Source: UBA11606 sp049437325 | GTDB taxonomy: Bacteria > Actinomycetota > Acidimicrobiia > Acidimicrobiales > Aldehydirespiratoraceae | Length of the DNA stretch: 55,553 nucleotides | Direction of reading: 5' to 3' | Assembly (NCBI GenBank): GCA_049437325.1 | Contig: JBMTIM010000013.1 | Span: 1-55,553, forward strand | Shown here: positions 1-8,371 of the stretch, piece by piece | How the letters are laid out: each line of letters starts with the position of its first letter | How positions within the stretch are numbered: position 1 is the stretch's first letter | Notes under the pieces: generated by a model | Database searches by the model: none | Told to the model about the DNA's origin: nothing | Seen by the model: the letters and a program-made list of their open reading frames with translations, nothing else | Made by a program: the position numbers and the translations under genes

Positions 1-472
1 AGAGCACGCAGCGGTCGTAGTCGCGGATGTAGAGGTTGTCCTGGATCTTCGGCGCCTCGCCCATCTTCAACGCCGGTAGCTCGTATTGGTCGTAACGGCT
101 GGTGTCGGAGCCGTAGTGCTCCATCCACTTCTGGAGCTCGGGCGCCTGGTCGAGTTCGACACCCGACCCAAGAAACTCGAGCACCATCTTGCGGCTGTGC
201 CGCACCCGTTCGGAGTCGGTCTCGACAACCATGCCGTCTTCGGCCGCACGAGCGCACGAGGGCACCAGGGCACGCTGACCCTCGACTTCCACAACGCAGA
301 CACGGCACACGTTCACCGGCGTCAGATTCTCTGCCCAGCACAGGGTCGGCGTGTCGATGTCGACCGACTCACAGGCCTTGTGGATCGAGGTGCCCGCCGG
401 GACCTCGACGGTCGAGCCGTCGATGGTGAGAGACACGGTGGTCTCGACGGTGGGCTCGAAGGTCGCGGTCAC
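1..472 (-). CDS. Formate dehydrogenase iron-sulfur subunit, NuoG/FdsA N-terminal type (3' end outside window)
   Basis: Probably carries electrons between the molybdopterin subunit and the NAD-reducing subunit of a cytoplasmic formate dehydrogenase. About 157 residues are visible. A ubiquitin-like [2Fe-2S] ferredoxin fold has cysteines in the pattern C(x10)C, then CRVC, then PSCAR at about residues 37-73, as at the start of NuoG and FdsA. A segment follows that leads into DYDRCVL, the first cysteine of a [4Fe-4S] ferredoxin motif, where the window ends. The start is the GTG of a GTGA overlap with the stop of the NuoE-NuoF gene, so the genes are translationally coupled. The rest may carry the [4Fe-4S] domain that the catalytic subunit appears to lack; I cannot see it. 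Family assignment is strong, the exact role inferred from the operon. Confidence 0.85.
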   Translation of the reverse strand, partial: MTATFEPTVETTVSLTIDGSTVEVPAGTSIHKACESVDIDTPTLCWAENLTPVNVCRVCVVEVEGQRALVPSCARAAEDGMVVETDSERVRHSRKMVLEFLGSGVELDQAPELQKWMEHYGSDTSRYDQYELPALKMGEAPKIQDNLYIRDYDRCVL

Positions 473-2241
473 GACGGCACCCCCGGGACGAGACCGAGCT
501 CGATGGCGGAGTTGATCGCATTGGTGGCCGTATGGCCGAAACCGCAGATCGAGGCGTCGACCATCACCTGCGAGATGTCGTCGACGAGCTGGCGTCGGTC
601 GGGGGTGAGCGATCCCTTCTGTTGCAGCACGACCATCGTCTCGTGCTGCCGCACGCACCCGACACGGCAGGGAACACACTGACCGCACGACTCGTCTCGA
701 AAGAACTGCGCGATGCGAACGAGGACCTCGACCATGTCGATCTCGTCGGTGAACGCCATGACCACACCCGAGCCGAGGGTGGTGCCTCGCTCGCGTGCGT
801 CCTCGAGGGTGATCGGCATGTCGAGGTACGAACCGTCGACGAAGGACCCCGCAGCGCCGCCCATCAACACGGCCTGGAGCTTGCCCGAGCCGGTGAGACC
901 GCCGGCCAAGTCGAGCACGTCGCCCAGTGTCGTGCCGAACTCGACTTCGTAGACGCCGGGCCGAGCAACCCGACCGCTCAAACACAGCAGCTTGGTGCCG
1001 GGTGAGCGCTCCGTCCCCCGGCTTCGGTAGCCATCGGCGCCGATCTGTACGATGTCGAGCACGTTGAGCAATGTCTCGGGGTTGTTGATCGCCGTCGGCT
1101 CCTGGAACAGGCCGTGCGTGGTCGGGAACGGCGGCTTGCTGCGTGGCTCACCTCGGAAGCCCTCGAGCGATGCGAACAGGGCGGTTTCCTCGCCACAGAT
1201 ATAGGCGCCAGCTCCCCGTCGGATCTCGATCGTGAAGCGATGCCCAGACCCCGCAGCATCGTCGCCGAGGAGCCCGGCATCGAGCGCCTGGTTGATCGCG
1301 TTCTGCAATCTCGCAGTGGCCAGCGGATACTCCCCACGGATGTAGATCCAGCCGTTCTCGGCGCCGGTTGCAACGCCAGCGATGGTGAGGGCCTCGACGA
1401 CGGCGAACGGATCGTTCTCCATGACAACGCGATCCTTGAACGTGCCCGGTTCGGACTCGTCGCAGTTGGCGACGACGTGCTTCGGGCGGCCCTGCTCGGC
1501 GGCAACGGCTCGCCATTTGATCCCGGTGGGGAACGCCGCCCCACCGCGTCCGGACAGGCCCGAGTCGGCAACCGCGTCGCACACCGCATCGGGCCCCATT
1601 GCGATCGCAGCGGCGAGCGCCGCATAGCCACCGTGCTCACGATACGAGGCGAGCGACGTCGGATCGACCACACCGACTCGGTGCAACAGACGAAGCGATT
1701 CGTCCCCCCGTTGATGGAACAGTTCGTAGGGCCGTTCATCGGCTTCCACCCGGTCGGGGCCACCGACAGCCTGCACGAATTCGGCGACCTCCCCGGTGCT
1801 GTCGTCGGCTCGCTCGCACTGCCCGAGGCAGGGAGACTCGTGGACGTCGACGCCCTGCGCACGCAGGTCGGCAATCCGGTCCCCGGAGCCGGCGATCTGA
1901 CACGCCGCATCGACACACACGTGGGTGACATCACCGATACGGCTCGGCTCGTCGGTGCGAAACAGGTCGTAGAACGTGGCGACGCCGAAGGCCTCGGCCG
2001 GCGGGACCTGCAGCGTCTCGCACACGTGATTGAGGCCACCCGGGCTGATCCAACCCTTGGCGTTCTGCAGGGCGTGGAGCGCAGGCAACAGGAGATGCCG
2101 ATGACCGTGCCGTTTCGACGTGCCGGCTCGAACGAGTCGCTCGCTCTCGCGAACGACGACGAAACGACCTCCGAGGGCGGCGTCGACTGCGGCGATCTCG
2201 ACGTCGTCCGCCGTCTCGTCGGAGATGTACAGGTCAGCCAT
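469..2241 (-). CDS. NAD-dependent formate dehydrogenase beta subunit, NuoE-NuoF fusion
   Basis: Diaphorase subunit that passes electrons from formate oxidation to NAD+. Of 590 residues, about 40-170 form a NuoE-like thioredoxin-fold [2Fe-2S] domain with CVDAAC and CLGQC cysteine pairs. Residues from about 190 form a NuoF-like domain: the FMN/NADH motif GRGGAAFPTG, then GAGAYICGEETAL, an SLBB-type segment (PGVYEVEFG) and a C-terminal [4Fe-4S] site CGQCVPCRVGC with a distal cysteine in ICGFG. In Rhodobacter-type Fds enzymes these are two proteins (FdsG and FdsB); here they are fused. It starts 9 bp after the catalytic subunit stop and overlaps the next gene by 4 bp, so the three genes form one operon. 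Confidence 0.92.
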   Translation of the reverse strand: MADLYISDETADDVEIAAVDAALGGRFVVVRESERLVRAGTSKRHGHRHLLLPALHALQNAKGWISPGGLNHVCETLQVPPAEAFGVATFYDLFRTDEPSRIGDVTHVCVDAACQIAGSGDRIADLRAQGVDVHESPCLGQCERADDSTGEVAEFVQAVGGPDRVEADERPYELFHQRGDESLRLLHRVGVVDPTSLASYREHGGYAALAAAIAMGPDAVCDAVADSGLSGRGGAAFPTGIKWRAVAAEQGRPKHVVANCDESEPGTFKDRVVMENDPFAVVEALTIAGVATGAENGWIYIRGEYPLATARLQNAINQALDAGLLGDDAAGSGHRFTIEIRRGAGAYICGEETALFASLEGFRGEPRSKPPFPTTHGLFQEPTAINNPETLLNVLDIVQIGADGYRSRGTERSPGTKLLCLSGRVARPGVYEVEFGTTLGDVLDLAGGLTGSGKLQAVLMGGAAGSFVDGSYLDMPITLEDARERGTTLGSGVVMAFTDEIDMVEVLVRIAQFFRDESCGQCVPCRVGCVRQHETMVVLQQKGSLTPDRRQLVDDISQVMVDASICGFGHTATNAINSAIELGLVPGVPS

Positions 2242-2250
2242 CGGTCGACG

Positions 2251-4296
2251 TCACTCCCGACCTGCCGCTGCGAGCTTTTCGACACGAATCGCCGCAGCTT
2301 TGAACTCGGCAGTCCCGGAGTCGCGATCCCACTCATCGTTGGTGATCGTGTTGATGTCGACGAGGTCCGGGAAGTGGAACGTGGTGAAGGTGAGACCGAT
2401 CGGGATGTCGGGCTGCACCCGCACACCCATCTCGACCGACCCGCGCGGCGAGGACACGAGCACCCGTTCACCGTCTTCGATACCGAGGCCGGCGGCATCG
2501 ACCGGGTTCATGTCGAGTTCGTCACCGGTGCGGATCGGACTCTCGAAGCCGCTGGACTGCACCCCGGTGTTGTACGAGTCGAGCGCGCGCCCCGTGGTGA
2601 GGCGAAGCGGGAAGTCGTCGCTGAGATGTTCCTTCGGGCCTTCGTGATGGGTGAGCGAGAACGGAGAGGGATCGCGACCTCCCAGGTCGTCGTCCCACAG
2701 CCACCCATGCAGGTAGGGCGAGCCGGGATGATCGTCGGTCGGGCACGGCCATTGCAGCCCACCTTCGGCCTCCAGCCGGTCGTAACTCATGCCGGCGTGC
2801 ATGGGCGACAGCGAGCGCAGCTCGTCCCAGAGGTCCTCTGGGGTCGGGTTGCCCCACTCGACCCCCATACGCCGTGCGAGCTCGCCGATGATCTCGTGGT
2901 CGTGGCGGCACTCACCGGGTGGGGTGACCGCGGCGCGCACCCGTTGCACGCGGCGTTCCGAGGACGTGACCGTGCCGTCGCACTCGGCCCAGCCGACCGA
3001 CGACGGCAGCACGACGTCGGCGAGTTCAGCGGTTCGGGTCATGAAGATGTCTTGGACGACGAGGATGTCGAGGCCTTCGAGCAGCGTCCGGGCGTGCTCG
3101 GAGTCGGCCTCGCTGTCGGCCGGATTTTCACCGATGCAGTACGCAGCCTTGATGGTTCCCTCACCCATCGCCTCGAACATCAACGTGAGGTGACGGCCGT
3201 TCACCGGATTGAGTTCCATCCCGTAGACGGCCTCGAACTTCGCCCGATGCACGCCGTTGGTGATGTCCTGGAAGCCGGGAAGTTTGTTGGGCAGTGCGCC
3301 CATGTCGCCGCCGCCCTGCACATTGTTCTGCCCGCGCAGCGGCACGAGACCCGATCCCCAGCGCCCGATGTGACCGGTGAGCAAGGCGAGGTTGCACAGC
3401 GACTTCACGTTGTCGACACCGTTGTGGTGCTCGGTGATACCGAGCGTCCACAGGATCTGTGCCTTGTCGGCGGTTGCATAGGCGTGCGCAGCTTCGCGGA
3501 TGGCCTCGGCAGGAACGCCGGTGATCTCCTCGGCAAAGGTGAGGGTGTATGGCTCGACATGTGCCCGGTACTCGTCGAATCCCCGCGACGAGTGGGCGAT
3601 GAAGGCCTTGTTGTGGAGGTCGGCTGCGATGATCTCGCGGCCCATGGCGTTGGCCATCGCAACGTCGGTGCCCACGTCGAGGCCCAGCCACACGTCGGCG
3701 AACTTTGCTGACGATGTCCGACGGGGATCGACGGCGTACATCGTCGCACCGTTGTCGAGGCCCTTCAGGACATGGTGGAAGTAGATGGGGTGCGCCTCAC
3801 GGGCGTTGGAGCCCCACAGCAAGATGACGTCAGTCTCCTCGACCTCGCGGTACGAGGAGGTGCCGCCACCCGCTCCGAACACTGCCGCCAGACCGACGAC
3901 ACTTGGTGCGTGTCAAGTTCGATTACAGGAGTCGATGTTGTTCGTGCCGAGCGCCATGCGTGCGAACTTCTGCGCCGCGTAGTTCATCTCGTTGGTGCTC
4001 TTCGAGCAGCTGAAGACGGCGAAACCTTCCGGGCCGAGGTCAGCCTTGACCGTGGCGAACCCATCGGCCGCCCGGCTCAGTGCCTCGTCCCACGTCGCGT
4101 CTCGCAAGACGCCCTTGTCGCGCACCATCGGGGTGGTCAATCGGGGAAGCGGATCGCTGAACTTCTTGGCTTTTCGACGAGCGCTGTGTGCAGATCCCAC
4201 AATCCGGAACGGTACCGCATCGTGGAACAAGAGGGAACGGTTGGGCGTGGGTTGGCCGACGACGAACTCACCGATCCGGCCGCACTCGGTGCGCAC
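2251..4296 (-). CDS. fdhF: Selenocysteine-containing formate dehydrogenase, molybdopterin catalytic subunit
   Basis: Oxidises formate to CO2 at a Mo/W-bis-MGD centre. The frame is open over 681 codons except one TGA at 3915-3913, read here as selenocysteine: IDSCNRT-U-HAPSVVGL matches the family active site (E. coli FdhF has CARV-U-HGPSV). Homology continues unbroken on both sides: LTTPMVR and TWDEAL before, and after it FGAGGGTSSYRE, the MGD-binding body and the C-terminal LTTGRALDSYNTG with PRGSVEMG. The family's N-terminal [4Fe-4S] domain (CxxCxxxC...C) is absent. The start is uncertain. The longest open frame begins at GTG 4296, but IclR-type sites at 4194-4228 lie inside that extension, so GTG 4200 or a start near 4140-4128 is also possible. 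No clear Shine-Dalgarno decides it. Confidence 0.88.
3883..3901 (-). promoter_or_regulatory. Putative bacterial SECIS hairpin of the formate dehydrogenase
   Basis: On the coding strand, 18 nt after the TGA, the loop GGUCU is closed by a stem of seven pairs (UGUCGUC with GGCGGCA, two of them G-U). E. coli fdhF has the same GGUCU loop at the same 18-nt distance. Part of the likeness follows from the shared protein sequence, but distance, stem and a G in the first loop positions fit the usual bacterial SECIS rules. Manual folding only. Confidence 0.7.
4194..4228 (-). promoter_or_regulatory. Tandem IclR-type operators before formate dehydrogenase
   Basis: Plus-strand 4212-4228 reads GTACCGCATCGTGGAAC, a 16/17 match to the 17-bp repeat found in tandem before the IclR gene. 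One base away, minus strand 4210-4194 reads GTTCCGGATTGTGGGAT, a 13/17 match. The sites lie between proS and the conserved body of the formate dehydrogenase gene, so they probably control that operon and possibly proS. Confidence 0.6.
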
Positions 4297-4377
4297 TGCG
4301 TCGGCCGCAGCGAGTGACCGGCCGGATCACACGAGGTCGACCCCGGGTGCGCCGGGCAGCCGGTACGGTTGCAGCCC

Positions 4378-6084
4378 ATGCGCTGGTCACGTTTCCATAC
4401 CCCCACGCTGCGCGATGCGCCGGCCGATGCCGAGGCCACCAGCCACAAGCTGCTGGTCCGGGGCGGTTTCATGCGTCAACTCCATGCCGGGCACTACTCG
4501 ATGCTGCCACTCGGCTGGCGGGTCTTCCGCAAGGTCGAGAACATCATCCGAGAGGAAATGGACGCCATCGGTGGCCAGGAGTTCCAGTTGCCGACCCTGC
4601 ACCCGGCATCGCTGTGGGAGAAGTCGGGGCGTCTCGAGATCATGGGTGACGAGATGTTTCGGCTCACCGATCGCAAGGGTGCACCGAACGTCCTCGGGGT
4701 GACCGAGGAAGAGGTGTTTGCGCTGCTCGCCACCGAGATCACCTCGTACAAAGCACTTCCGCAGATCTGGTATCAGATCCACACGAAATTCCGGGACGAG
4801 CCGCGCCCGAAGAGCGGCCTGCTTCGCGTGCGCGAGTTCACCATGAAAGACGCGTATTCGATGGATCTCGACCAGGCCGGTCTCGACACGTCGTTCGATC
4901 TCCACCACGGCGCCTACATGAAGATCTTCGGCCGGATGCATCTGCCAGCGGTCCCGGTCGATGCGAGTTCCGGTGCGATGGGTGGCACCGGCTCGACCGA
5001 GTTCATGGTCCCGTCACCCGCCGGTGAGGACGACGTCGTGATCTGCCCGCGCGGTGACTATGCGGCCAACATCGAGCGGGCCACGTCTGCGCTACCCGAC
5101 CTGACCGATCGCGACATCGACGCGCTCGACCGCTTCCCCACCCCGGGTGTTCGCACGATCAAGGCACTCGAGGAGGTCGAGGGTGGCGCACCGGCTCAGC
5201 ACCAGATCAAGACGATGGTGATGATGCTCGATGGCCTCGTCACGCTCGCCCTCGTCCGCGGCGACCATCAACTCAATCTTCAGAAATTGCAGGACGCCAC
5301 CGGAGCGATCGACCTCCGCCCGGCGACCCCTGAGGAGGCCCACGACACGCTCGGCGCCATGCCCGGATCGCTCGGTGCCGTCGGCGTCGAGGGAGTGCGG
5401 ATCGTGGCCGACCACGCACTGCGCGGGCGAACCGGCCTCGCCACCGGTGCCAACGAGGACGACTGGCACTACACCGGCGTTTCCGTCGAGCGCGACATTG
5501 CAGTCGACGAGTGGGCCGACCTCCGCGAGGTGAGCGCAGGCGAGGCATGTCCCTCCTGCGGTGATCCAATCGAGGTCGTGCGCTGCATCGAGGCCGGCCA
5601 CATCTTCAAGCTCGGCACGAAGTACAGCGAGGCGATGGGAGCAAAGGTGCTCGATCCCGACGGGAACCAGCAGCCGATCGTCATGGGGAGCTACGGCATC
5701 GGAGTCGAACGGGCCATGGCCACCGTCGTCGAAACGTTCCACGACGACAACGGCATCATCTGGCCCACCTCGATTGCGCCGTTCGAGGTGGTCATCACCA
5801 TCGTCGCAATGAAGGACGATGCCTCGGTTGCCGGCGCAGAAGCGCTCTACGATGACCTCGCAGCACGCGGCGTCGACGTGTTGCTCGACGACCGCGACGC
5901 TCGCGCCGGCGTCAAGTTCGCCGATGCCGAGCTCATCGGCATCCCCCACCGGGTCACGTTCGGCCCGAAGGCCTTCGCCGACGGTGAGGTCGAATACACA
6001 CTGCGGGCCACCGGGGAGACCGAGCGGGTACCGGTCGACGGGATCGCCGATCGGTTGGTCGACACCATCGACGCTGCTCGCTGA
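4378..6084 (+). CDS. proS: Prolyl-tRNA synthetase
   Basis: Charges tRNA-Pro with proline in the cytoplasm. The 568-residue length fits bacterial-type ProRS with an insertion (editing) domain. Class II motif 1 is near GWRVFRKVENIIREEM, motif 2 around FRDEPRPKSGLLRVREFTMKD, and motif 3 near GSYGIGVERAMATVVE. The insertion domain lies between motifs 2 and 3 (about residues 220-390). The C-terminal anticodon-binding domain includes GVDVLLDDRDARAGVKFADAEL. The start is taken at ATG 4378 (MRWSRFH), the usual beginning of this family; an in-frame ATG 9 bp upstream adds only three residues. It is divergent from the formate dehydrogenase operon. Confidence 0.96.
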   Translation: MRWSRFHTPTLRDAPADAEATSHKLLVRGGFMRQLHAGHYSMLPLGWRVFRKVENIIREEMDAIGGQEFQLPTLHPASLWEKSGRLEIMGDEMFRLTDRKGAPNVLGVTEEEVFALLATEITSYKALPQIWYQIHTKFRDEPRPKSGLLRVREFTMKDAYSMDLDQAGLDTSFDLHHGAYMKIFGRMHLPAVPVDASSGAMGGTGSTEFMVPSPAGEDDVVICPRGDYAANIERATSALPDLTDRDIDALDRFPTPGVRTIKALEEVEGGAPAQHQIKTMVMMLDGLVTLALVRGDHQLNLQKLQDATGAIDLRPATPEEAHDTLGAMPGSLGAVGVEGVRIVADHALRGRTGLATGANEDDWHYTGVSVERDIAVDEWADLREVSAGEACPSCGDPIEVVRCIEAGHIFKLGTKYSEAMGAKVLDPDGNQQPIVMGSYGIGVERAMATVVETFHDDNGIIWPTSIAPFEVVITIVAMKDDASVAGAEALYDDLAARGVDVLLDDRDARAGVKFADAELIGIPHRVTFGPKAFADGEVEYTLRATGETERVPVDGIADRLVDTIDAAR

Positions 6085-6124
6085 GCGCTGCGTTCGAAGG
6101 CGAACTCTGCCAGCGCCGACCACA

Positions 6125-6210
6125 TCCCCGCATGGGGGTCCGTGCCGCATGTGATCCGTTCCGCATGGGGGTCCGTTCCGCATCGTGGAACGTTCCCACG
6201 ATTCGGTAAC
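6125..6210 (+). promoter_or_regulatory. Five-copy tandem operator array upstream of iclR-type gene
   Basis: The core CCGCAT recurs at 6128, 6145, 6161 and 6178, a period of 16-17 bp. The best copy, 6175-6191, is GTTCCGCATCGTGGAAC, with arms GTTCC/GGAAC. The copy at 6158-6174 matches 13/17. A fifth copy in reverse orientation with two inserted bases lies at 6192-6210, ending 9 bp before the start codon. This arrangement suggests cooperative autoregulation by the IclR protein. That it binds here is inference. Confidence 0.7.
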
Positions 6211-6219
6211 GTGGCAGCC

Positions 6220-6963
6220 ATGGCCGTGCAGTCGATCGAGCGAGCATTCGCCCTCCTCCGGGCGCTGGCGACTGCGCCCTACGGCGTGACCGAACTCGCC
6301 GATCAGGTCGCTCTCCCGAAGTCGACGGTTGCCCGTCTGCTGAGTGCCCTCGAGTTCGAGGGTGCCGTCACCCAGGACGAACTGGGCGGCGAGTATCGCC
6401 TCGGTGACGGGCTGCTCGACATCGCCGGTGCGGCGCAGCCGGGCCGCAACCTCATCGCAACCGTCCGCCCCTACCTGCTCGAATTGAGCGAAGAGATCGG
6501 CGAGGCAGCCGGACTCGGCATCGCTCAGCATCGCGACGTCTACTACCTCGACCATGCCGTCCCCGAGACCGACGTCATGGTCCGCGATTGGACCGGCGAG
6601 TCGTTACCGATGCACTCGGTGCCGTCGGGCATGGCGATCCTTGCCCACATGTCCGAGGCCGCCCTCGAGACCTACCTCTCAAAGCCCCCCGAACAGCTCA
6701 CGCCCAACACCCTGATCGACCCGGACGCCATCCGTGAACGCCTCGACGCGATCCGTCAACTCGGGTACGCGTGGGGCTTCGAGGAGGGGGTCGACGGCAT
6801 CAACTCGCTGGCTGCCCCGATCATCGGTCCCGACGGTCTGGCCGTCGCTGCAATCCATGTCCACGGTCCGGCGTACCGCTTCCCCAACCCCGATCGGACC
6901 CACGATCTCGGGAGCCGGCTCATCGAGGCAGCGGACGGCGTCGCCTCCCAGCTGAACGACTGA
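6220..6963 (+). CDS. IclR family transcriptional regulator
   Basis: Predicted effector-responsive DNA-binding regulator of 247 residues, normal for the family. An N-terminal winged helix-turn-helix (about residues 1-65; VTELADQVALPKSTVARLL is the recognition region) is followed by the IclR ligand domain (about 75-245) with the typical HSVPSGMAILAHM and GINSLAAPI segments. ATG 6220 is chosen because the conserved HTH starts at residue 2-3; an upstream in-frame extension would run through the operator array. It faces the ligB gene and is 3 bp from its end. The 17-bp sites recur before formate dehydrogenase, fhs and folC/serA, so I infer that it controls folate one-carbon genes. The ligand is unknown; a one-carbon metabolite is a guess. 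Confidence 0.93.
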   Translation: MAVQSIERAFALLRALATAPYGVTELADQVALPKSTVARLLSALEFEGAVTQDELGGEYRLGDGLLDIAGAAQPGRNLIATVRPYLLELSEEIGEAAGLGIAQHRDVYYLDHAVPETDVMVRDWTGESLPMHSVPSGMAILAHMSEAALETYLSKPPEQLTPNTLIDPDAIRERLDAIRQLGYAWGFEEGVDGINSLAAPIIGPDGLAVAAIHVHGPAYRFPNPDRTHDLGSRLIEAADGVASQLND

Positions 6964-6966
6964 CAC

Positions 6967-7800
6967 TCACGACCCGACGGCGAGCACGTCGTAGCTGGCA
7001 ATCGTGCAGCTCACCGCGAAGATCGGGATCGGCTCACAGAAGTGCACCGTGCCCTGCGCTCCTGCCGCAGCAGCGCTGACCGCAAGGAACGTCCGAATCT
7101 CGAAACCGCCCTGCCCGGCGTCGGCGTAAACCGTGAGATCGTCGTAGTCGAGCAGAGCATCGCGATCGTTGCGGCACCAACGGTCCATGAAGTCGAGATC
7201 CCAGTCCCGGTTGATCTTCCCGGAGTCGGGAGTGGCCGGCCAGTGCGAGATGCCACCGGTACCGATGATGGCGAGCCGCTCCGGCACGGCGTCGGCCGCC
7301 CGCCGCAGGGCTTCGCCGAGCGCCCATGCGCGGTGCAGCGGGGTGAGCGGTGGCCCCTGACAGTTGATGTTGATCGGTATCACCGGCAGGTCGAAGCGGG
7401 GGGTGAGGAAGTGCAGGGGCACGGCGATTCCGTGGTCGAACAGCCACTCCTCGGCGTAGGCGACATCGACCGTCTGCATGACTTCGGCGATGACCCGCTG
7501 CGACAGTGCACGATTTCCCGGTGCCCGGAACTTGTCGATGCCGAGCCAACCCGGATCCTCGATCGGGCCGTCGTAGAAGTCGGCCATGCCGACGGCGAAG
7601 CTCGGCATGTTGTTCATGAAGAAGTTGGCGAAGTGCTCCGCAGCGATCACGATCACCGCCTCGGCCCCGCTCGCTTCGAGGTCCGCACGCATGTCGTCGA
7701 ACGCGGCGTAGAACGCATCGCTCAGCACCGGATCGGCGAGGTGTTTACGGCCGGTGATGCCCGGCGCATGACTGCAGACACCCGCGTAGACGAGAGGCAT
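6967..7800 (-). CDS. LigB-type extradiol ring-cleavage dioxygenase, catalytic beta subunit
   Basis: Class III (LigB superfamily) Fe(II) dioxygenase subunit of 277 residues, similar in size to protocatechuate 4,5-dioxygenase LigB. Likely metal ligands are the histidines in VCSHAPG (about residue 11) and AAEHFANF (about 56); a conserved ISHWP histidine lies further on. It starts in a TGATG overlap with the LigA-like gene, the usual alpha-beta pairing. The substrate cannot be read from the sequence: protocatechuate, gallate, methylgallate or a related catechol are possible. The divergent P450 and FAD oxidase may act on the same compound. Confidence 0.85.
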   Translation of the reverse strand: MPLVYAGVCSHAPGITGRKHLADPVLSDAFYAAFDDMRADLEASGAEAVIVIAAEHFANFFMNNMPSFAVGMADFYDGPIEDPGWLGIDKFRAPGNRALSQRVIAEVMQTVDVAYAEEWLFDHGIAVPLHFLTPRFDLPVIPININCQGPPLTPLHRAWALGEALRRAADAVPERLAIIGTGGISHWPATPDSGKINRDWDLDFMDRWCRNDRDALLDYDDLTVYADAGQGGFEIRTFLAVSAAAAGAQGTVHFCEPIPIFAVSCTIASYDVLAVGS

Positions 7801-8123
7801 CAGCTCCGCTCCCCGGCGCTGTCGTACCCGGTCATGGCATACACACCTTCACGCACCGGACCGTGCTGGTCCACCCCGTCGCGCATGCGTTGCAGATAGT
7901 CCTGCCACTCGACCTGGTGGAAGGCGGCGAAGTGCATGAGGATCTGCCCGTTCACACCGAGCACGTAGAGCAGCCCAATGTCGGGTTCGACGAGCGCGTC
8001 GATCTCTTCGGCGGTGAGTGTGTACCCGTCGAGGACTCGGCGCCGATCGGCCTGGTACGCGGTCTGGAGATCGGCCGACCGATTCAGTTCGTAGAGGAAT
8101 TTCTGCACGTAGTAGAGCGACAT
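7800..8123 (-). CDS. LigA-type extradiol dioxygenase alpha subunit
   Basis: Small subunit of 107 residues, mostly helical, that in LigAB enzymes covers the catalytic subunit's active site. The recognisable segment is YVQKFLYELNRSADLQTAY followed by LTAEEIDALVEPDIGLLYVLGVNGQILMHFAAF, typical of the LigA family. It is slightly short for the family. ATG 8123 is the first start, and its stop overlaps the ligB-type start by one base. The pair is transcribed away from the P450 gene across a 248-bp intergenic region. Confidence 0.82.
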   Translation of the reverse strand: MSLYYVQKFLYELNRSADLQTAYQADRRRVLDGYTLTAEEIDALVEPDIGLLYVLGVNGQILMHFAAFHQVEWQDYLQRMRDGVDQHGPVREGVYAMTGYDSAGERS

Positions 8124-8266
8124 GTCACCTCCTCGGCCTGACGACAGCGATCATCGAGTGTGGCAGGCCATCGCCCCTCACCCGCAGTCTTTCAGGTTCG
8201 CTCCCGCTCGGTCGCCGCAGTCGAACGACGATCTGGGATTGACGGTCGAGGTGGGTCCGGCGATCC

Positions 8267-8281
8267 TGACGATGTGCGTCA
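8267..8281. promoter_or_regulatory. Possible operator in the LigA-P450 divergent region
   Basis: TGACGATGTGCGTCA has perfect five-base arms (TGACG/CGTCA) around a 5-bp centre, midway between the divergent LigA and P450 genes. I see no other copy. A chance palindrome is possible. Confidence 0.25.
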
Positions 8282-8371
8282 CCTGATCGACCCGGATCAC
8301 ATCCCACGGCAAGTACCGGTTCGGCAGTGGCGCGTGCATCGGTGTCGACCTCATCGAGACTGGGCGTCGTC

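Noticed and set aside
1114..3711. Long plus-strand open frame opposite the formate dehydrogenase genes
   Set aside because: It is antisense to genes with strong motifs and has no recognisable protein family; long shadows are common at this GC content.
2251..4296. Formate dehydrogenase read as two genes or a pseudogene broken at a stop codon
   Set aside because: The stop is TGA exactly at the invariant Sec/Cys position, in frame with intact homology on both sides and a SECIS-like hairpin.
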